This document shows, in pieces, positions 1 through 12,172 of a stretch of 64,000 nucleotides of DNA (position 1 is the first letter of the stretch; each line of letters begins with the position of its first letter). Below the pieces are notes generated by a model. It ran no database searches, was not told where the DNA came from, and saw only the letters and a program-made list of their open reading frames with translations. A program made the position numbers and the translations under genes. The stretch comes from Trema orientale. Taxonomy: Eukaryota > Streptophyta > Magnoliopsida > Rosales > Cannabaceae. The stretch lies in the NCBI GenBank assembly GCA_002914845.1, contig JXTC01000300.1, forward strand, positions 259,572-323,571, written 5' to 3'.

Positions 1-1847
1 TGACCTCAAAATAATTTTGAAATATGTCATGTAATATCTCTAATGATAGCTTTTCGAGTCTAGTTTCGTATGCCACTGGTCTTATAATTTTTCTAGCTCT
101 GTAGAATAAATTATGAATATTTTACTGAACAATGTCGGGTCTGGAAAAAAAACATTTTGAGTTCTTTGAACCCGAGAATAAATGATAATGTGAGTTTAAT
201 TATATCTTTAGTTTTGACTATTACTAATGATTAGATGGTGTGATTAACAACTTAAAAGAAATCTAAATTTAAAAGAAAGACCCCATTTTGACTCACTAAG
301 TTCTTGATATTGTATAAAACTCCTAATTAACGTGCTAGACTTAAGATTTGGAAAGTAGGGTGCTTGAGTTCTTATTAGAACTAATGAGCTGATTGTCTTA
401 TTAATTGAAGTGATTATAATAATCTAATTAAATTCTTTACTACAAATAAGGTTAGGATGGAATTGAGAAGGTTGGTAATTGAGTTCTTCTTTGGTTAGCA
501 AGTAAATGTGCTTGTTTGAGTTTTATTATCTCTTGATTGAGCTTATGTTTCCTAAGAAGGAAACTGGTCAAGATAGAAATATCTTTATTGTCTTGGCTCC
601 ATTTTGACTCGGGAATACGTGTCTATATTATGTTTTGCCATGTAGATTAGTGAATCGCTCAAGTAAGAACGAGTGAGGTCTTAAAGACGTCCGTGCCAAT
701 ATATTTTCTTTTTCAACATATTTGGTAAGTAAAGACACAACTACAACATAGGGATGTATGTGTTGTTAAATCGTATTTATGCTTCTACTTTGAATCCTAT
801 ATAGTTGGTGGTTAATTCTTTCATATGCTTCATAGACACGATGCCATGATTTATATGTTTATGGTTAATACTTTCCTATGTTGCAATTACGTTGAGAGGT
901 TTCTATGAATAAGCATGCTTATGAATTGCAAAACTATGGAAATTGACACTGTCATATGTTAACTTCCCATTATGTTTAGCCATAAATACATGTCTATTGA
1001 TACATTGAGATTGTTGTTGTAATGATTTATATGAATCGCATTGGCATGACATATAGAGTAGGATGGTACTGCAGGTCCATTACGGGACCGGAGTTTTATG
1101 ACACCCCTTTACGCTCTAATTATTCCAGAGAAAATTTTATGATGAGAATGAATATGATATTGTGGTATAGGACCCTTGAGCCTTGGCCAAGGCAACAGTA
1201 GGGTGGCCACACAAGTCCTATGTAGGCAAGTACAAATATGATATGTTGATATATGATGAAATATGATGATAAGATGTATGTTTATGTTGGGCCGGTAGCA
1301 GTACCATCGGGGTCCTAGAAATTTCATGGCACATGCCTCAATGAATGAGCATGCCATCATTTATGTTATATGATGAATATTATGCTTTATATTGAATAAT
1401 CTCGTTATATGTGATATGATGCATTGCACTTAGACTTATAGGCCATCTTTGCTTACTGAGCTCCCAAGCTCACTCCTTACCCTATGTTGTAGGTAAGCAA
1501 ATCGTATTTGACAATAACAACTGTTGAGCCGAAGAGTATGTCTGCTTGTGCCAAGTTTTGTACATATGGGCCCGACCTGTGAACGAAAAATTTAGGGTTT
1601 AAATTGGTCTCATATGCTATGTTTATTTGTTTTCTGCATTACGTTTTATTGTCTTGAATTGTGGATTGTATTAATGTAGTATACAAATGCGACAATTGTA
1701 ATTTGTAGTTTTAGGTTTTAATTTTTTTTTTCTTTCTCTTTTCTTTTCCGCTAGATTAAGTGTCGTCTCGTGCCCCGTATCGGCTAAGACGGGTCCAACG
1801 CCCGTCGAGCTACCTTATACGTACGTACCCAATGCGGGGGCGTGACA
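1..1847 (+). repeat. LTR (3' part) of a Ty3/Gypsy-type element, entering from outside the window
   Basis: The stretch has the look of a plant Ty3/Gypsy LTR read on the plus strand. It has A+T-rich sequence with many ATG/TAT motifs, a 'gagctcccaagctcactcc' block near 1459 that is common shortly before the end of such LTRs, a G+C-rich tail around 1760-1840, and a closing 'gggggcgtgaca' whose CA end falls at 1847. The left end lies outside the window. No primer-binding site follows; instead an inverted LTR arm starts at once at 1848, so this is a 3' LTR, a solo LTR or a fragment. Short open frames within it are not convincing genes. Confidence 0.6.
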
Positions 1848-4445
1848 CATAGCATATAATAACATACCATATTGATTATCATAACATCACATAATAGCAC
1901 ATAAATTTACACATAAACACATAGGGTGAGATTTACTTACCTCAAGTCCTTAGAAAAACTTTGTAGTGAAATACCACATAACCAACCTTGTTGAAACTAT
2001 GTGCCTCTTCTTTATCCTTTTTTTTTATTATTTATGCAAAAACATTTATTAAAAAAAATTATTAACGCATGCTATTATTGCTTTTAAGAAACATATTTCA
2101 TATGTTTGAAAATATCCATAACATAAAATAACATAATAATTTTCATAACAAAATCAAATCTGTAAATATTCAGCAAACTAGGCATACTTAAAAAATTTTA
2201 GATTCAACAATATATTTTCATTTATCCTAAAAATTTACATAGCTAATTAAGACATATAAACAAAGATCCAAAAAAATTATCGAAATTTATAAAAAATATT
2301 TACGACATTTTTCATAATTTTGAATCCAAATCTTGTAACCCAGTAAAACTGTTAAACTGAAAACTAGTGCACAATAATAGAATTTTATAGATTTTTTCTT
2401 AAGTCAAAATAATCTAAAACTTTATGAAATTATTTTTAACACAATGTAAAATATGTGCAAAAATTATAGATTCTAAAATAGACCATTAGATAGCACTTTA
2501 AATTCATGAAATTCTACATTAGGATTCGTATCAGTACTGAAATCAGCAAAATAATAAAGATTACGAAATTCATATTTAATTTTAAAAATTTCCAAAAATC
2601 ATGAAAATATTTAGAAAATCTAATAACACATTGATAAATGTCCAGTACCAATTTCAAGTCGAAAAGATATCAATAGCATAGGTTTTGAATGTTAAAAATA
2701 AAAATATTAAATCTATCAAATTCACTGATGTTAAGGACAATATAAATAAAAATTTAATAACGAATAAAAGTAAGCACCTATGATCATAAAAATTTCTAGA
2801 ATATAACCTAACATATAAACAAACAAGTTGTTAAAATTTCATATTCTATAAAAAATTCTACACTAGATATCATAGGTTGAATTCTGATCTAACTACAGCA
2901 AAAACAATAAACTCATTAAAAATAGTGTTTTTAAATGTTTACCTTCTTCTTGAAAATTGAAGAAAACTAAGCAAAAACTCTTGAAATCACAAATACTCTT
3001 AGCAACTATGAGAGAAAGATAGATAGAGAAAATTTTTGGAGGAGGCTTAATTGTATTTTTATGAGAGAGCATAATATATATATATAAGGTTTTGGCTTAG
3101 GGTTCTTTTTTTTTTTTTTAATCTATTTTTTTTTCTACTTATGGATAGATGGTTAACATTTAAGTTTAGGTTATTTTTTTTTTTTAAAAAAAAAGAAATT
3201 AAGTGACAAAAAGGGAAACGGGAAGTTTCCCCATGACATAATAAGGTATAACCTTAAGTTATACATGTGGGTTAGTAAGAGGGGAAAAAAAAAAAAAAAG
3301 AGAACCCTAAGCCAAAACTCTATATAAATATATATTATGCTCTCTCATAAAATACAATTAAGCCTCCAAAATTTTTCTCTATCTATCTTTCTCTCATAGT
3401 TGCTAAGAGTATTTGTGATTTCAAGAGTTTTTGCTTAGTTTTCTTCAATTTCCAAGAAGAAGGTAAACATTTAAAAACACTATTTTCAATGAGTTTATAG
3501 TTTTTACTGCTGTTTGATCAAAATTCAATGTATGATATCTAGGGTTAGAATTTTTTTATAGAATCTGAAATTTTGACAACTTGTTTATTTATATGTTAGG
3601 TTATATTCTGGAAAATTTTAAGATCATAAGGGTTTATTTTTATTCGTTATTAAATTTTTATTTATATTGTCCTTAACATCAGTGAATCTGACTGATTTAA
3701 TATTTTTGTTTGTTAACGTTCAAAACCCATGCTATTGATATCTTTTTGACTTGAAATTTGTACTGGACGTTTATCAATGTGTTATTAGGTTTTTTAAATA
3801 TTTTCATGATTTTTGAAAATTTCTAAAATTAAATATGAATTTCGTAATCTTTATTGTTTTGCTAATTTCAGTGCTGATACAAATCCTGATGTAGAATTTC
3901 ATGAATTTAAAGTGCTATCTAATGGTCTATTTTAGTTTAACAGTTTTACTAGGTTACAAGATTTGGATTCAAAATTATGAAAAATGTCCTAAATATTTTT
4001 TATAAATTCCGATAATTTTTCTAGATCTTTGTTTATATGTCTTAATTAGCTATGCAAATGTTTAGGATAAATGGAAATATATTATTGAATCTAAAAGTTT
4101 TTAAGTATGCCTAGTTTGCTGAATGTTTACAAATTTAGTTTTGTTATGAAAATTATTATGTTATTTTATGCTATGGATATTTTCAAACATATGAAATATG
4201 TTTCTTAAGAGCAATAATAGCATGTGCTAATATTTTTTTTAATGAATGTTTTTGCATAAATAATAAAAAATAAAGGATAAAGAAGAGGCACGTGGTTTCA
4301 ACAAGGTTGGTTGTGTGGTATTTCACTACAAAGTTTTTCTAAGGACTTGAGGTAAGTAAATCTCACCCTATGTGTTTATGTGTAAATTTATGTACTATTA
4401 TGTGATGTTATGATGATCAATATGGTATGTTATTATATGCTATGC
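1848..4445. repeat. Large head-to-head inverted repeat made of LTR arms
   Basis: The left arm (1848 to about 3109) is the reverse complement of the right arm (about 3301-4445). Most positions match along the whole length. Example anchors are 'ctcaagtccttagaaaaac' at about 1941 and its complement at about 4334, and 'gcctcctccaaaaattttc' read backwards from about 3050. The central 190 bp spacer is A/T-tract rich. The right arm is part of the 5' LTR of the chromovirus that follows. The left arm is an LTR piece of the same family in opposite orientation, so the structure is a fossil LTR pair and not a simple MITE. The arms differ in length by roughly 0.1 kb. Confidence 0.85.
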
Positions 4446-5291
4446 TATATTAGTTTGCATATTAAGTATGACATGAGTACGCACAAGTATTGCATAAATT
4501 GCACAAGAAATTATGATTTTCAAAGAATGATTTCTAAAGCACTATGCAACCAGATTTTGTTCAAAAAATAATGTTTTTATTTAAGTGTGTGTTAAGTTCT
4601 TGAAAGAAGTATGTGCACCTGATTAAATGACCTACAGTCACCATGTTAAGAACGAATGTTTAAACTGCGATGCTAGCCATTGTAGTATAATAGCTATATG
4701 GGATCCGAATAGCTACAAGGTCATATACTTGTCATGACACTGTGTTTATAGCTCATCACTTCTAATAGACTTGGCATTACACTATGTTGAGCTCAAATAT
4801 GAAAGTTTTATGAAATAGTAACGTTTATGATTAAGATGTTTTTCAAAGAAGGGGTTGCATAGTTATGATTCTTAAAATGCATTATTCTTAAAACACGACA
4901 TTCATTGCATGCATGAGGTTTACTTACTCGGCGCAAGCTCATCCCATTCTTTTAAAATTTTCAGATGGGCAATAGATTATTGGAGGTTGGCTGGCAGTTC
5001 GGTGGAATCCCTAAATGGCGTTAAGACGTTTTTAATCGACTTTAAATTTTATTTTCTTGTATTTGGCTTTTGGATTAAAATTAAGTATTTTTGTTTCATA
5101 GGTTATTTTGAGTATTAAGTTTTTTTTTCTGATGTTTTAATAAGAAGTTATTTTTTTTATTTAGTTTAAATATTTCTTTTTATTTAAAAACAAATTATTA
5201 CCGGATTTTTCCCATTTTATTTTAGAAGATGAATACAAAAAAATTAAACATTTTCTAGCTTAGGTGTATGCCTAAATTAGGAGATGTTACA
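3301..5291 (+). repeat. 5' LTR (at least its 3' portion) of Tekay/Del-like chromovirus F
   Basis: The LTR ends with 'gatgttaca' at 5291, directly before a tRNA-Met-type primer site. Its left limit is uncertain because the start merges into the inverted-repeat spacer. Downstream of the arm it contains 'ttactcggcgcaagctcatcc', the same kind of near-end block seen in other plant Ty3/Gypsy LTRs. The short open frame at about 4909-5118 lies in this LTR and is not a gene. Confidence 0.6.
3319..3333 (+). promoter_or_regulatory. Putative LTR TATA box (right arm)
   Basis: The sequence 'ctctatataaatata' sits between a conserved 'agaaccctaagccaaaa' block and a 'tctctcat...tctctatctatctttctctc' pyrimidine-rich tract. 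This is the arrangement expected of a plant LTR core promoter and start region. The mirror-image arm carries a matching TATA-like run at about 3076-3087 reading leftwards, so the two promoters face away from each other. Activity is not known. Confidence 0.45.
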
Positions 5292-5293
5292 GT

Positions 5294-5305
5294 TGGTATC
5301 AGAGC
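5294..5305 (+). promoter_or_regulatory. Primer-binding site, initiator tRNA-Met type
   Basis: 'tggtatcagagc' begins three bases after the LTR end. It is the classical complement of the 3' end of plant initiator tRNA-Met, used by chromoviruses and by many Copia elements. Confidence 0.85.
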
Positions 5306-8300
5306 AAAAGTTTAGTCGATTCTGTGGACTTTGTCTTTTTTTTCAAAAAAAAAGGGGCAAAATTAGGTTAATGCCATGGGAAGCCCGCTTTCAGCTAACT
5401 GGCAAGTGAAAAAGATGAAATGGAATTACTTATGTTTCCTTTATAAATATAATTTTTCTCATACATGTTTATTTATATTTTTATTTAGAACTCTAGAACA
5501 AGACTTTAGTAAGATTTTTTCTTTTTAGAGATACCGCCACGACAAAACTTTCCACGAAATGCCTCAATAGAAGGAGAGGATATTCAGCCCCAACGTCAAG
5601 CTAGGAATCAGACTCAGAATGTGCAAATAAATGTGAACAACCTGGTGCAGCTCATAACAAATTCTGTTAACCAGGTTTTACAGCACCAACAACAATAACC
5701 ACATGTACAAGTTGCTCTAGCTCCTCATCCTAGTGGAGTAACACTCCCTGTTTATGAGCAATTCAGGAGGATGAAACCAGGAAGGCACAGACCCACTTAT
5801 CGCAGAGGGCTGGATCAAAGAATTGGAACATATCTTTCGTTTATTGATGTACACAGATCAACAACGTGTTGAGTGTACTATTTTTATGATGAAAGGCGAG
5901 GCAGCACATTGGTAGGAGACGACTGATCGTATCCACAATACTCAAGCCAACCCTATCACGTGGAATCGTTTCAAAGAAATCTTCTTTGAGAAGTACTTTC
6001 TATACTCTATGAGACAAGCTAAAGAGATAGAGTTCATCAACTTAGTGCAAGGGTCCATGACTGTTTCATAATATGAACGTCGATTCGAACAACTATCCCG
6101 TTTTGCACCACATCTAGTAGACACTGAGGAGCATAAGGTGAGGAAATTTGAAATGGGATTAAAACTTGACTTAAGGCATTCGATCAAGGTTCTAAAGTTA
6201 ACCACCTATGCTAAGGTTTTGGATCGAGCTCAGATTTTAGCTGAAGATGATGAGAAGTCCCGTCAATTGGATAGTCAAAAATCAGGCGTAAGGAAAGCCC
6301 TGGAATAGAAACAACCAAAAGAGGAAAGGAAGTCATAGTCGAGGCGACAAAGGTGGTAACAACAATAAAAAGATAGCGTCAACTTGTGAAAAGTGCGGAA
6401 AGGCTCACTCAGGCGAATGTCGTATGGGTTCCAATTTATGCTTTAAATATGGGAAGTCAGAGCACTTTATCAAAGATTGCAAGGAGAACCAAACCATTGG
6501 TGGCAACAGTGGGCAAAAAAAAACTGAAGGACGCATTTATGCTATGACATATAAAGAGGCTGACACTTCGAATGATGTTATTACAGGTAAACTCTACTAA
6601 CTAGATCTTTTAGTAATAATCATGGTATTGATTGCGTATATTATGTGTTATAGGTATTATGATTGTTTCTGGTGTACCAGCTTCTGTTTTAATTGATTCG
6701 GGAGCAACTCATTCTTTTATCAACTTATTCTTTGCTGAAACATTAGAAGCTACACCAGAACCTTTACATAAATGGTTTAGTGTTTCTGCACCTTCAGGAG
6801 CTATTCTAGAATCTTGTTGTAAGCTCAAAGGGTGCAAAATCCTAGTTGATCGACGAGAAGTATTTGTAGACCTTGTTCTTCTAGACATTCGTGATTTCGA
6901 CATCATACTGGGCATGGATTGCTTGAGTGCAAATCACCCAACCATTGATTGTAGTAAAAAGGAAGTGACCTTTCAATCGCCGACTGGACCAAGTTTTTCT
7001 TTCCTTGGAGTTAGGAGTGTACCCTGAGTACCTATTATTACTGCAATAAAGACTCAGCACATGCTAAACAAAGATTGTGCTGGTTACCTTGCATCAGTAT
7101 TTGAGGTGCCAAAGAAAGAGATCACAGTAAGCCAAGTACCAGTAGTTCAGGACTTCGTAGATGTTTTCTCTGAAGATTTGCCTGGTCTACCTCCGGATCG
7201 TGAGATCGAGTTTGTGATAGATTTGGTCCCCGACACAGTACCTATTTCTAAGGCACCTTATCGCATGGCTCCAACTGAATTAAAAGCACTTAAAGAACAA
7301 CTTCAAGATCTTTTAGATAAGAAGTTCATCAGACCTAGTCATTCACTAGTGCTTTTTGTTAAGAAGAAAGATGGTTCAATGAGACTGTGTATCGATTACA
7401 GGGAATTGAATAAAATAACAATAAAGAATAAGTATTTATTGCCTCGGATTGAAGACTTGTTCGATCAACTACAAGGAGCTGGACACTTCTCAAAAATTGA
7501 TTTAAGGTCAGGATATCATCAATTGAAAGTCAAAAAAGATGATGTATCAAAGACTGCTTTCAACGAGCATTAAGAACTTTTGGTCATGCCTTTTGGCCTA
7601 ACGAATGCCCCTGCAGCTTTTATGGAGTTGATGAATCAAGTATTTAAAGATTATTTAGATCAATTTGTTATCATCTTTGTAGATGACATCTTGATATACT
7701 CTCGGTCTGAAGAAGATACTGAACAACATTTATGCATTGTCTTACAGATTCTTCGAGAGAATAAGCTTTATGCCAAATTTACGAAGTGCAAATTCTGGAT
7801 GAAGTAAATTTCTTTTCTAGGACATATTGTTTCTAAAGACGGTGTATCTGTTGACCTAGTAAGGTGGAAGCAGTATAACAATGGCCAACACCGACCAGTG
7901 TAAAAGAAGTTAGAAGTTTCCTTGGTCTTGCAGGGTATTACAGAAGGTTTGTGGAGGGTTTTTCAAAGATTGCATCTCCACTAACCCAGCTGACCTGAAA
8001 GAATGTGAAATTCCTATGGTTAGATAATTGTGAGAAAAGTTTTAAGGAGCTGAAGCAACGATTGACTACTCCTACCGTTTTGGCCATTCATGAAGGAGTT
8101 GAAGGGTTTGTCATCTATAGTGATGCATCCAAAAATGGTTTGGGATGTGTTCTCATGCAACACAGAAGAGTAATAGCTTATGCCTCACGACAACTCAAAG
8201 AATATGAGAAGAATTACCCAACACATGACCTCGAGCTTGCTGCAGTGGTATTTGCTTTAAAAACTTGGCGACGCTATCTTTGAAATATTTCTTCACACAG

Positions 8301-8532
8301 AAAGAACTTAATATGAGACAACGGCGATGGCTCGAGTTAGTGAAAGATTATGATTGTGTGATCAAATATCATCTAGGAAAGGCAAATGTGGTTGCAGATG
8401 CATTAAGTCGAAAATCTTATAGCTCTGTTGCTTCTATACGTGAAATTCTACCTCTAATTTTGGATTTACAACGTTTGAGATTAGAAGTAGTAAATCAAGG
8501 GAATTCTGCCTACATGGCCCATGCGGAACTAT

Positions 8533-9178
8533 GAGGATTGCATTCTTCGATTTATTTTTGAGATGTCTCCTTGCAAAGTCGTGTGGAAAATCCTAAAGAT
8601 ACACAAAGGGGAAGAAGAAAATTATGATTATATATTCAAGGGAAAGCGAAAAGTGTTTACGACTGTGCTCTATTCTTTGACAAACATTTATCTCAGAAAA
8701 TTGGGTTTAACGAAAATTGAATTGGTATAGCAAGTTTTCAGAAGAAAGCTTACCAAGTGACTGCCATAAATATAGGATGGTTGCATGGCAACCTTGAAAA
8801 ATGGGTGGTTAGACTTGAAATCAATAACCTTCTGAAGAGTTGCAACCTTTTCACTTCTGTGCATACGTGTTTCCAAACGTGTAAGAATTTGATCTATCTT
8901 GTGTCTAATAGTGGTAAATTTATCTCTGTCACTATTAGCAGGCAAATCAGGTTTTCCTGTAAAACATCAAACATATAGCAACAAATATAGTGTAAATGAC
9001 ATTAGCATCTTGTTAAGCTTAGAGTAAGAAATAATCATAAAGATAAATGTTCGATGCCTATCATTTCTGGGTTAGTGCTTTGCAAATTCCCTTTGCTCGT
9101 TGAACTCTCAAGTACATATTCATTAGGACCAGCTGAGTTGCTTTGAGTTTTGCCAGTTGGACCAGTTTTGACAGTAAA
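8533..9178 (-). pseudogene. B3-domain transcription factor gene fragment (REM/VRN1-like), three exons with introns
   Basis: Read on the minus strand, three exon pieces join in one open frame. Exon 1 (partial, 9178-9058) ends ...NPEMIG. Exon 2 (8956-8754) holds ANSDRDKFTTIRHKIDQIL and then HPFFKVAMQPSYIYGSHL. Exon 3 (8592-8533, cut off) holds DFPHDFARRHLKNKSKNAIL. Exon 2 is preceded by 'gatgttttacag' and followed by GTAAGC. Exon 3 is preceded by 'tatctttag'. Intron 2 (8753-8593, 161 bp) is GT-AG and phase 0. Intron 1 (9057-8957) would need a GC donor. The motifs are those of the N-terminal half of a plant B3 DNA-binding domain of the REM/VRN1 type: FF.V.M.PSY, then FPH.FA..HL. In plants such proteins are nuclear DNA-binding proteins. 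The fragment has no start, no complete B3 domain and no end, and sits between the RNase H and integrase parts of element F. Retained introns show it arrived as DNA, not as a spliced transcript. No stop codon is seen in the joined exons (about 127 codons). Confidence 0.85.
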
Positions 9179-10429
9179 ATCAATACTTTTGGATCGAATT
9201 AAGGCCCACAAAGTAATGATCCTGCATTGATGAAGTTTCGTGAAGGTGCAGAAGCTGGAAAATATAAAGACTTTGTAGTCACCTCAGACAATGCATTGAG
9301 ATTTATCGATCGTTTATGTGTTCCTGATGTTCCTGAACTCAAGAAGGAAATCATGCGAGAGGCATATGAAACCCCTTATTCTGTATATCCAAGAAGTACG
9401 AAAATGTATCGTGATTTAAGAAAGCACTTCTGGTGGGTCAATATGCCTAGAGATATTACACAGTTCATTGAGCATTGTCTCATTTGTCAATAAGTGAAAG
9501 CAGAGCATCTACGACCCTCAGGTTTATTGCAACCACTAATGGTGCCTGAGTGGAAATGGGAGGATATTGCTATGGATTTTGTCCTTGGATTACTAAGAAC
9601 AAGGAAAGATACAAATTCCATATGGGTGATTGTGGACAGACTTACAAAGTCTGCACACTTTCTTCCGACGTGTAATACTTATTCTATGGATAAGTATGCT
9701 AACCTTTACATTAATGAAATTGTGAGATTGCATGGAATTCCTGTATCAATTGTGTNGACGATTGATATGGCACCTTATGAGGCACTTTATGGTAGGAAGT
9801 GTCGTTCCCCGATTCATTGGGATGAAGTTGGTGAGAGAAAACTTCTAGGTCTAGAAATTGTACAGCAAACAACTGATGTTGTGGAAAGAATCAAGAAAAA
9901 GATGAAAACAACCCAAAGTCGTCAAAAGAGTTATGCAGATAAGAGACGAAAGGACTTAGAATTTTCAGTTGGAGATATGGTATTTCTTAAAGTTGCACCA
10001 ATGAAGGGAGTTATGAGGTTTGGTGTAAAGGGAAAGCTAAGTCCACGATTCATTGGACCGTTTGGGATTTAAGAACGAGTCGGGAACATGGCTTATAGAT
10101 TAGCCTTACGACCGAGACTTTCTGAGGTACATAATGTATTTCATGTCTCGATGTTGAGAAAATATTTGGCTGATCCATTACATGTCTTGAGTTATGAACC
10201 TCTCCAATTGCAAAAAGACCTGACATATGTAGAAGTTCCTGTTCGAATTTCTAAAAGAGAGGAAAAGAAGCTTCGTAACAAGAAAATTAAATTGGTCAAG
10301 GTTCTTTAGGGCTATCATGTAATGGAAGAGACAACTTGGGAATGTGAAGATGAGATTAGAGCTAAATATCTGAACTTATTTGGTAAGTTATAATTTCGAG
10401 GACGAAATTATTTTAAGGGGGTAGGAAAT

Positions 10430-11389
10430 TGTAATATCAAGTCTGCCCTATATTATGATTTTTATTTTTCATTTGTTTTAAATCTATGGTTATGATAAGT
10501 GAAATGGTTATGCACTAACAAAATTTTTGTGAAATAGTTGCTGTAGAATACGCACATGAAAGCCAAGTTGGACTACGTGCCTAATGAGAAATAAATTTTC
10601 ATGCATTTGCATTTATATGTGATTGTTATAATAATGTGATTAATTTATTTCTATTATTGAGTTAAGTGAATTATTCTAATAATTATTGTTATTTAAATCT
10701 TAGTCAAGTTCGTATTTAGAGTCCAATTAATTTGATAATAAACTTATATGTATATACCTAAGTTTTAATTAAGCACACATTATATGTACGAATGAGTATG
10801 TCTATTGTTATTATTATTATTATTAAATAAGTGTGCAGCACGTGAAGTTTTAATTTCCACTAATTTATTGATATGTATTACATCTGGTTTGGGGAAAGTT
10901 GGTCTCGGCTGAAATCTAGTGGGGCAAAGGATGTCGAGAAAGAAAGACCTCACAAGGACATGGTTTCTCACAAGCCCAAGATTCGTACGAGCAGAGTAGA
11001 TACGAGTTGTTTAGCCTCTCTCACATTGTCACTCGAACAATGGAGATGTTGAAACTGAATTTGGTCTCGTTCAGCTTTGGGTCACGTTTACCACACTCCA
11101 ACTTTGGGTCTCATTCAGCTTTGGAGCCTCTCATTTCCACAATAGAGAAAAATCATCAAACAAGAATAAGACCTCACGAGATGGAGATGAGAGATGGAGA
11201 CACAAAATAGAGATGGGAGATGGAGTTTAAAATCTAGCCTCGCTTAGGCTATCTCTCGCGAGATGGAAACAAACTCAGCTTTGCAATCACAAATTCCCAT
11301 CGTCTTCTCTACCAATCTCTCGCGAGCACTCGGGTCAGTTCGATAATTTACCTAAATAAAGAATATTATAAAATATGTAATTAGATAAG
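10430..11389 (+). repeat. Presumed 3' LTR fragment of element F plus adjoining unassigned sequence
   Basis: The region begins 'tgtaatatcaag' right after the polypurine tract, which fits an LTR start. I cannot align it convincingly with the 5' LTR copy, so its right end is unknown. Around 11.0-11.3 kb there is a patch with repeated 'gagatggagatgagag', 'cagctttgg' and 'tctctcgcgag' motifs. No gene is seen; the short frame at about 11007-11210 lies in this repetitive patch. Confidence 0.4.
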
Positions 11390-12042
11390 TCATAAGGGGA
11401 TTATCAATTTTGATACTCTTTTAATACATGTGATGAAAAAAAAAAAGACAACTTATAAACCATTTACAAAAGTAAGACTTTTATTGCCATGTCATTTAAT
11501 GAATATTTTGGGGTTCCAAAATTACCCCTGACTTGACCCTAGTCGAAAATTTTCGACCTAGTCAAAAAAAGCTAAAGTGATGGAGGTGGCACCGTGAAGA
11601 TAACCGACTATGTTCGATTGAGATCGAAATTTTTTGACTACAGTCAAACGCTGGTCAAAAATTTTGACCAGTGGCTTCGACCCCAGTCGAATTATTCGAC
11701 TATGGTCGAACGGTGGCTCGACCCTAGTCGAAAATGTTCAATCGGGGTCAAAATTTTCTAGCTACTGGTTGAAAAATGATCGAAACAACAAGAAGAGGTG
11801 GCCAAATAAGTTCTACCACGGTCGAAATTTTATGACCCTAGTCAAGCAGAGTAATTTGAAGTTTGTTGAAGAAATAGGGTGGCTAAAATAGTTTGAAGTT
11901 TGTTAAAGAAATAGGGTATCCAAGTAATTTTGCATGTGTAACATGGCAATTGGGGTTGGTTTTGGAAACATTAATGAGTAAGTCTTATTTTTCATCACAA
12001 AGATTTAGTAGACTTCTTAGGTGAAAATTCCCCTAATTCATA
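11390..12042. mobile_element. MITE-like element with palindrome-rich interior
   Basis: The ends are imperfect inverted repeats. 'aggggattatcaattttga' at the left corresponds to 'aggggaattttcacctaag' read inward from the right, and both continue into 'gtgatgaaaaa...agac'. The flanks both belong to a short repeat ('agataattcataataataaa'), as expected for an insertion into it. The interior is dominated by variants of TCGA-centred palindromes. No transposase is present, and the open frame at 11634-11891 reads through the palindromes and is not a credible gene. Confidence 0.5.
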
Positions 12043-12089
12043 CTAATAAATAAATACTATTAGGAATTATCTCCAAATAATGGTAACTA

Positions 12090-12172
12090 CATAATTTACT
12101 TAAATAAAAAATATTCTAAAATAAATTATTAGATAATTCATAATAATAAATAAATATTATTAGGAATTATCT
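12090..12172 (+). repeat. Short dispersed A+T-rich repeat, best copy; relatives at 11341 and 13712
   Basis: A block of about 80-100 bp with 'aatttacttaaataaaaaatat' character, followed by 'agataattcataataataaat' and 'attaggaattatctccaa', recurs at about 11341-11400 and 13712-13795, with a partial one at 12035-12075. The copies lie at the edges of other insertions in this region. Origin unknown. Confidence 0.5.

Larger units (their letters stand above)
3301..10430 (+). mobile_element. Ty3/Gypsy chromovirus F (Tekay/Del-like), decayed
   Basis: The element runs from the 5' LTR (right arm, ending 5291) to a polypurine tract at about 10415-10424 ('aagggggtagg'), just before a presumed 3' LTR start at 10430. 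Parts in order are: gag at about 5.5-6.5 kb with CCHC-type knuckles near 6.4-6.5 kb; protease at about 6.6-7.0 kb with the LIDSGATHSFI active-site motif; reverse transcriptase at about 7.1-7.9 kb with FVDD; RNase H at about 8.0-8.4 kb ([19 protein letters not shown]); and integrase at about 9.2-10.0 kb with an HHCC region and GKLSPRFIGPF. The C-terminal end resembles the degenerate chromodomain of the Tekay/Del clade. It is clearly broken, with about ten or more lesions, and is interrupted by a host gene fragment at 8.53-9.18 kb. One undetermined base lies at 9756. Confidence 0.88.

Noticed and set aside
3110-3300. Simple foldback transposon as explanation for the inverted repeat
   Set aside because: The right arm continues into a bona fide LTR with a primer site and polyprotein, so the arms are LTR sequence.
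11634-11891. 85-codon frame in the palindrome cluster
   Set aside because: Composition follows the palindromic repeats; no family resemblance, no start context, and it lies within a MITE-like element.
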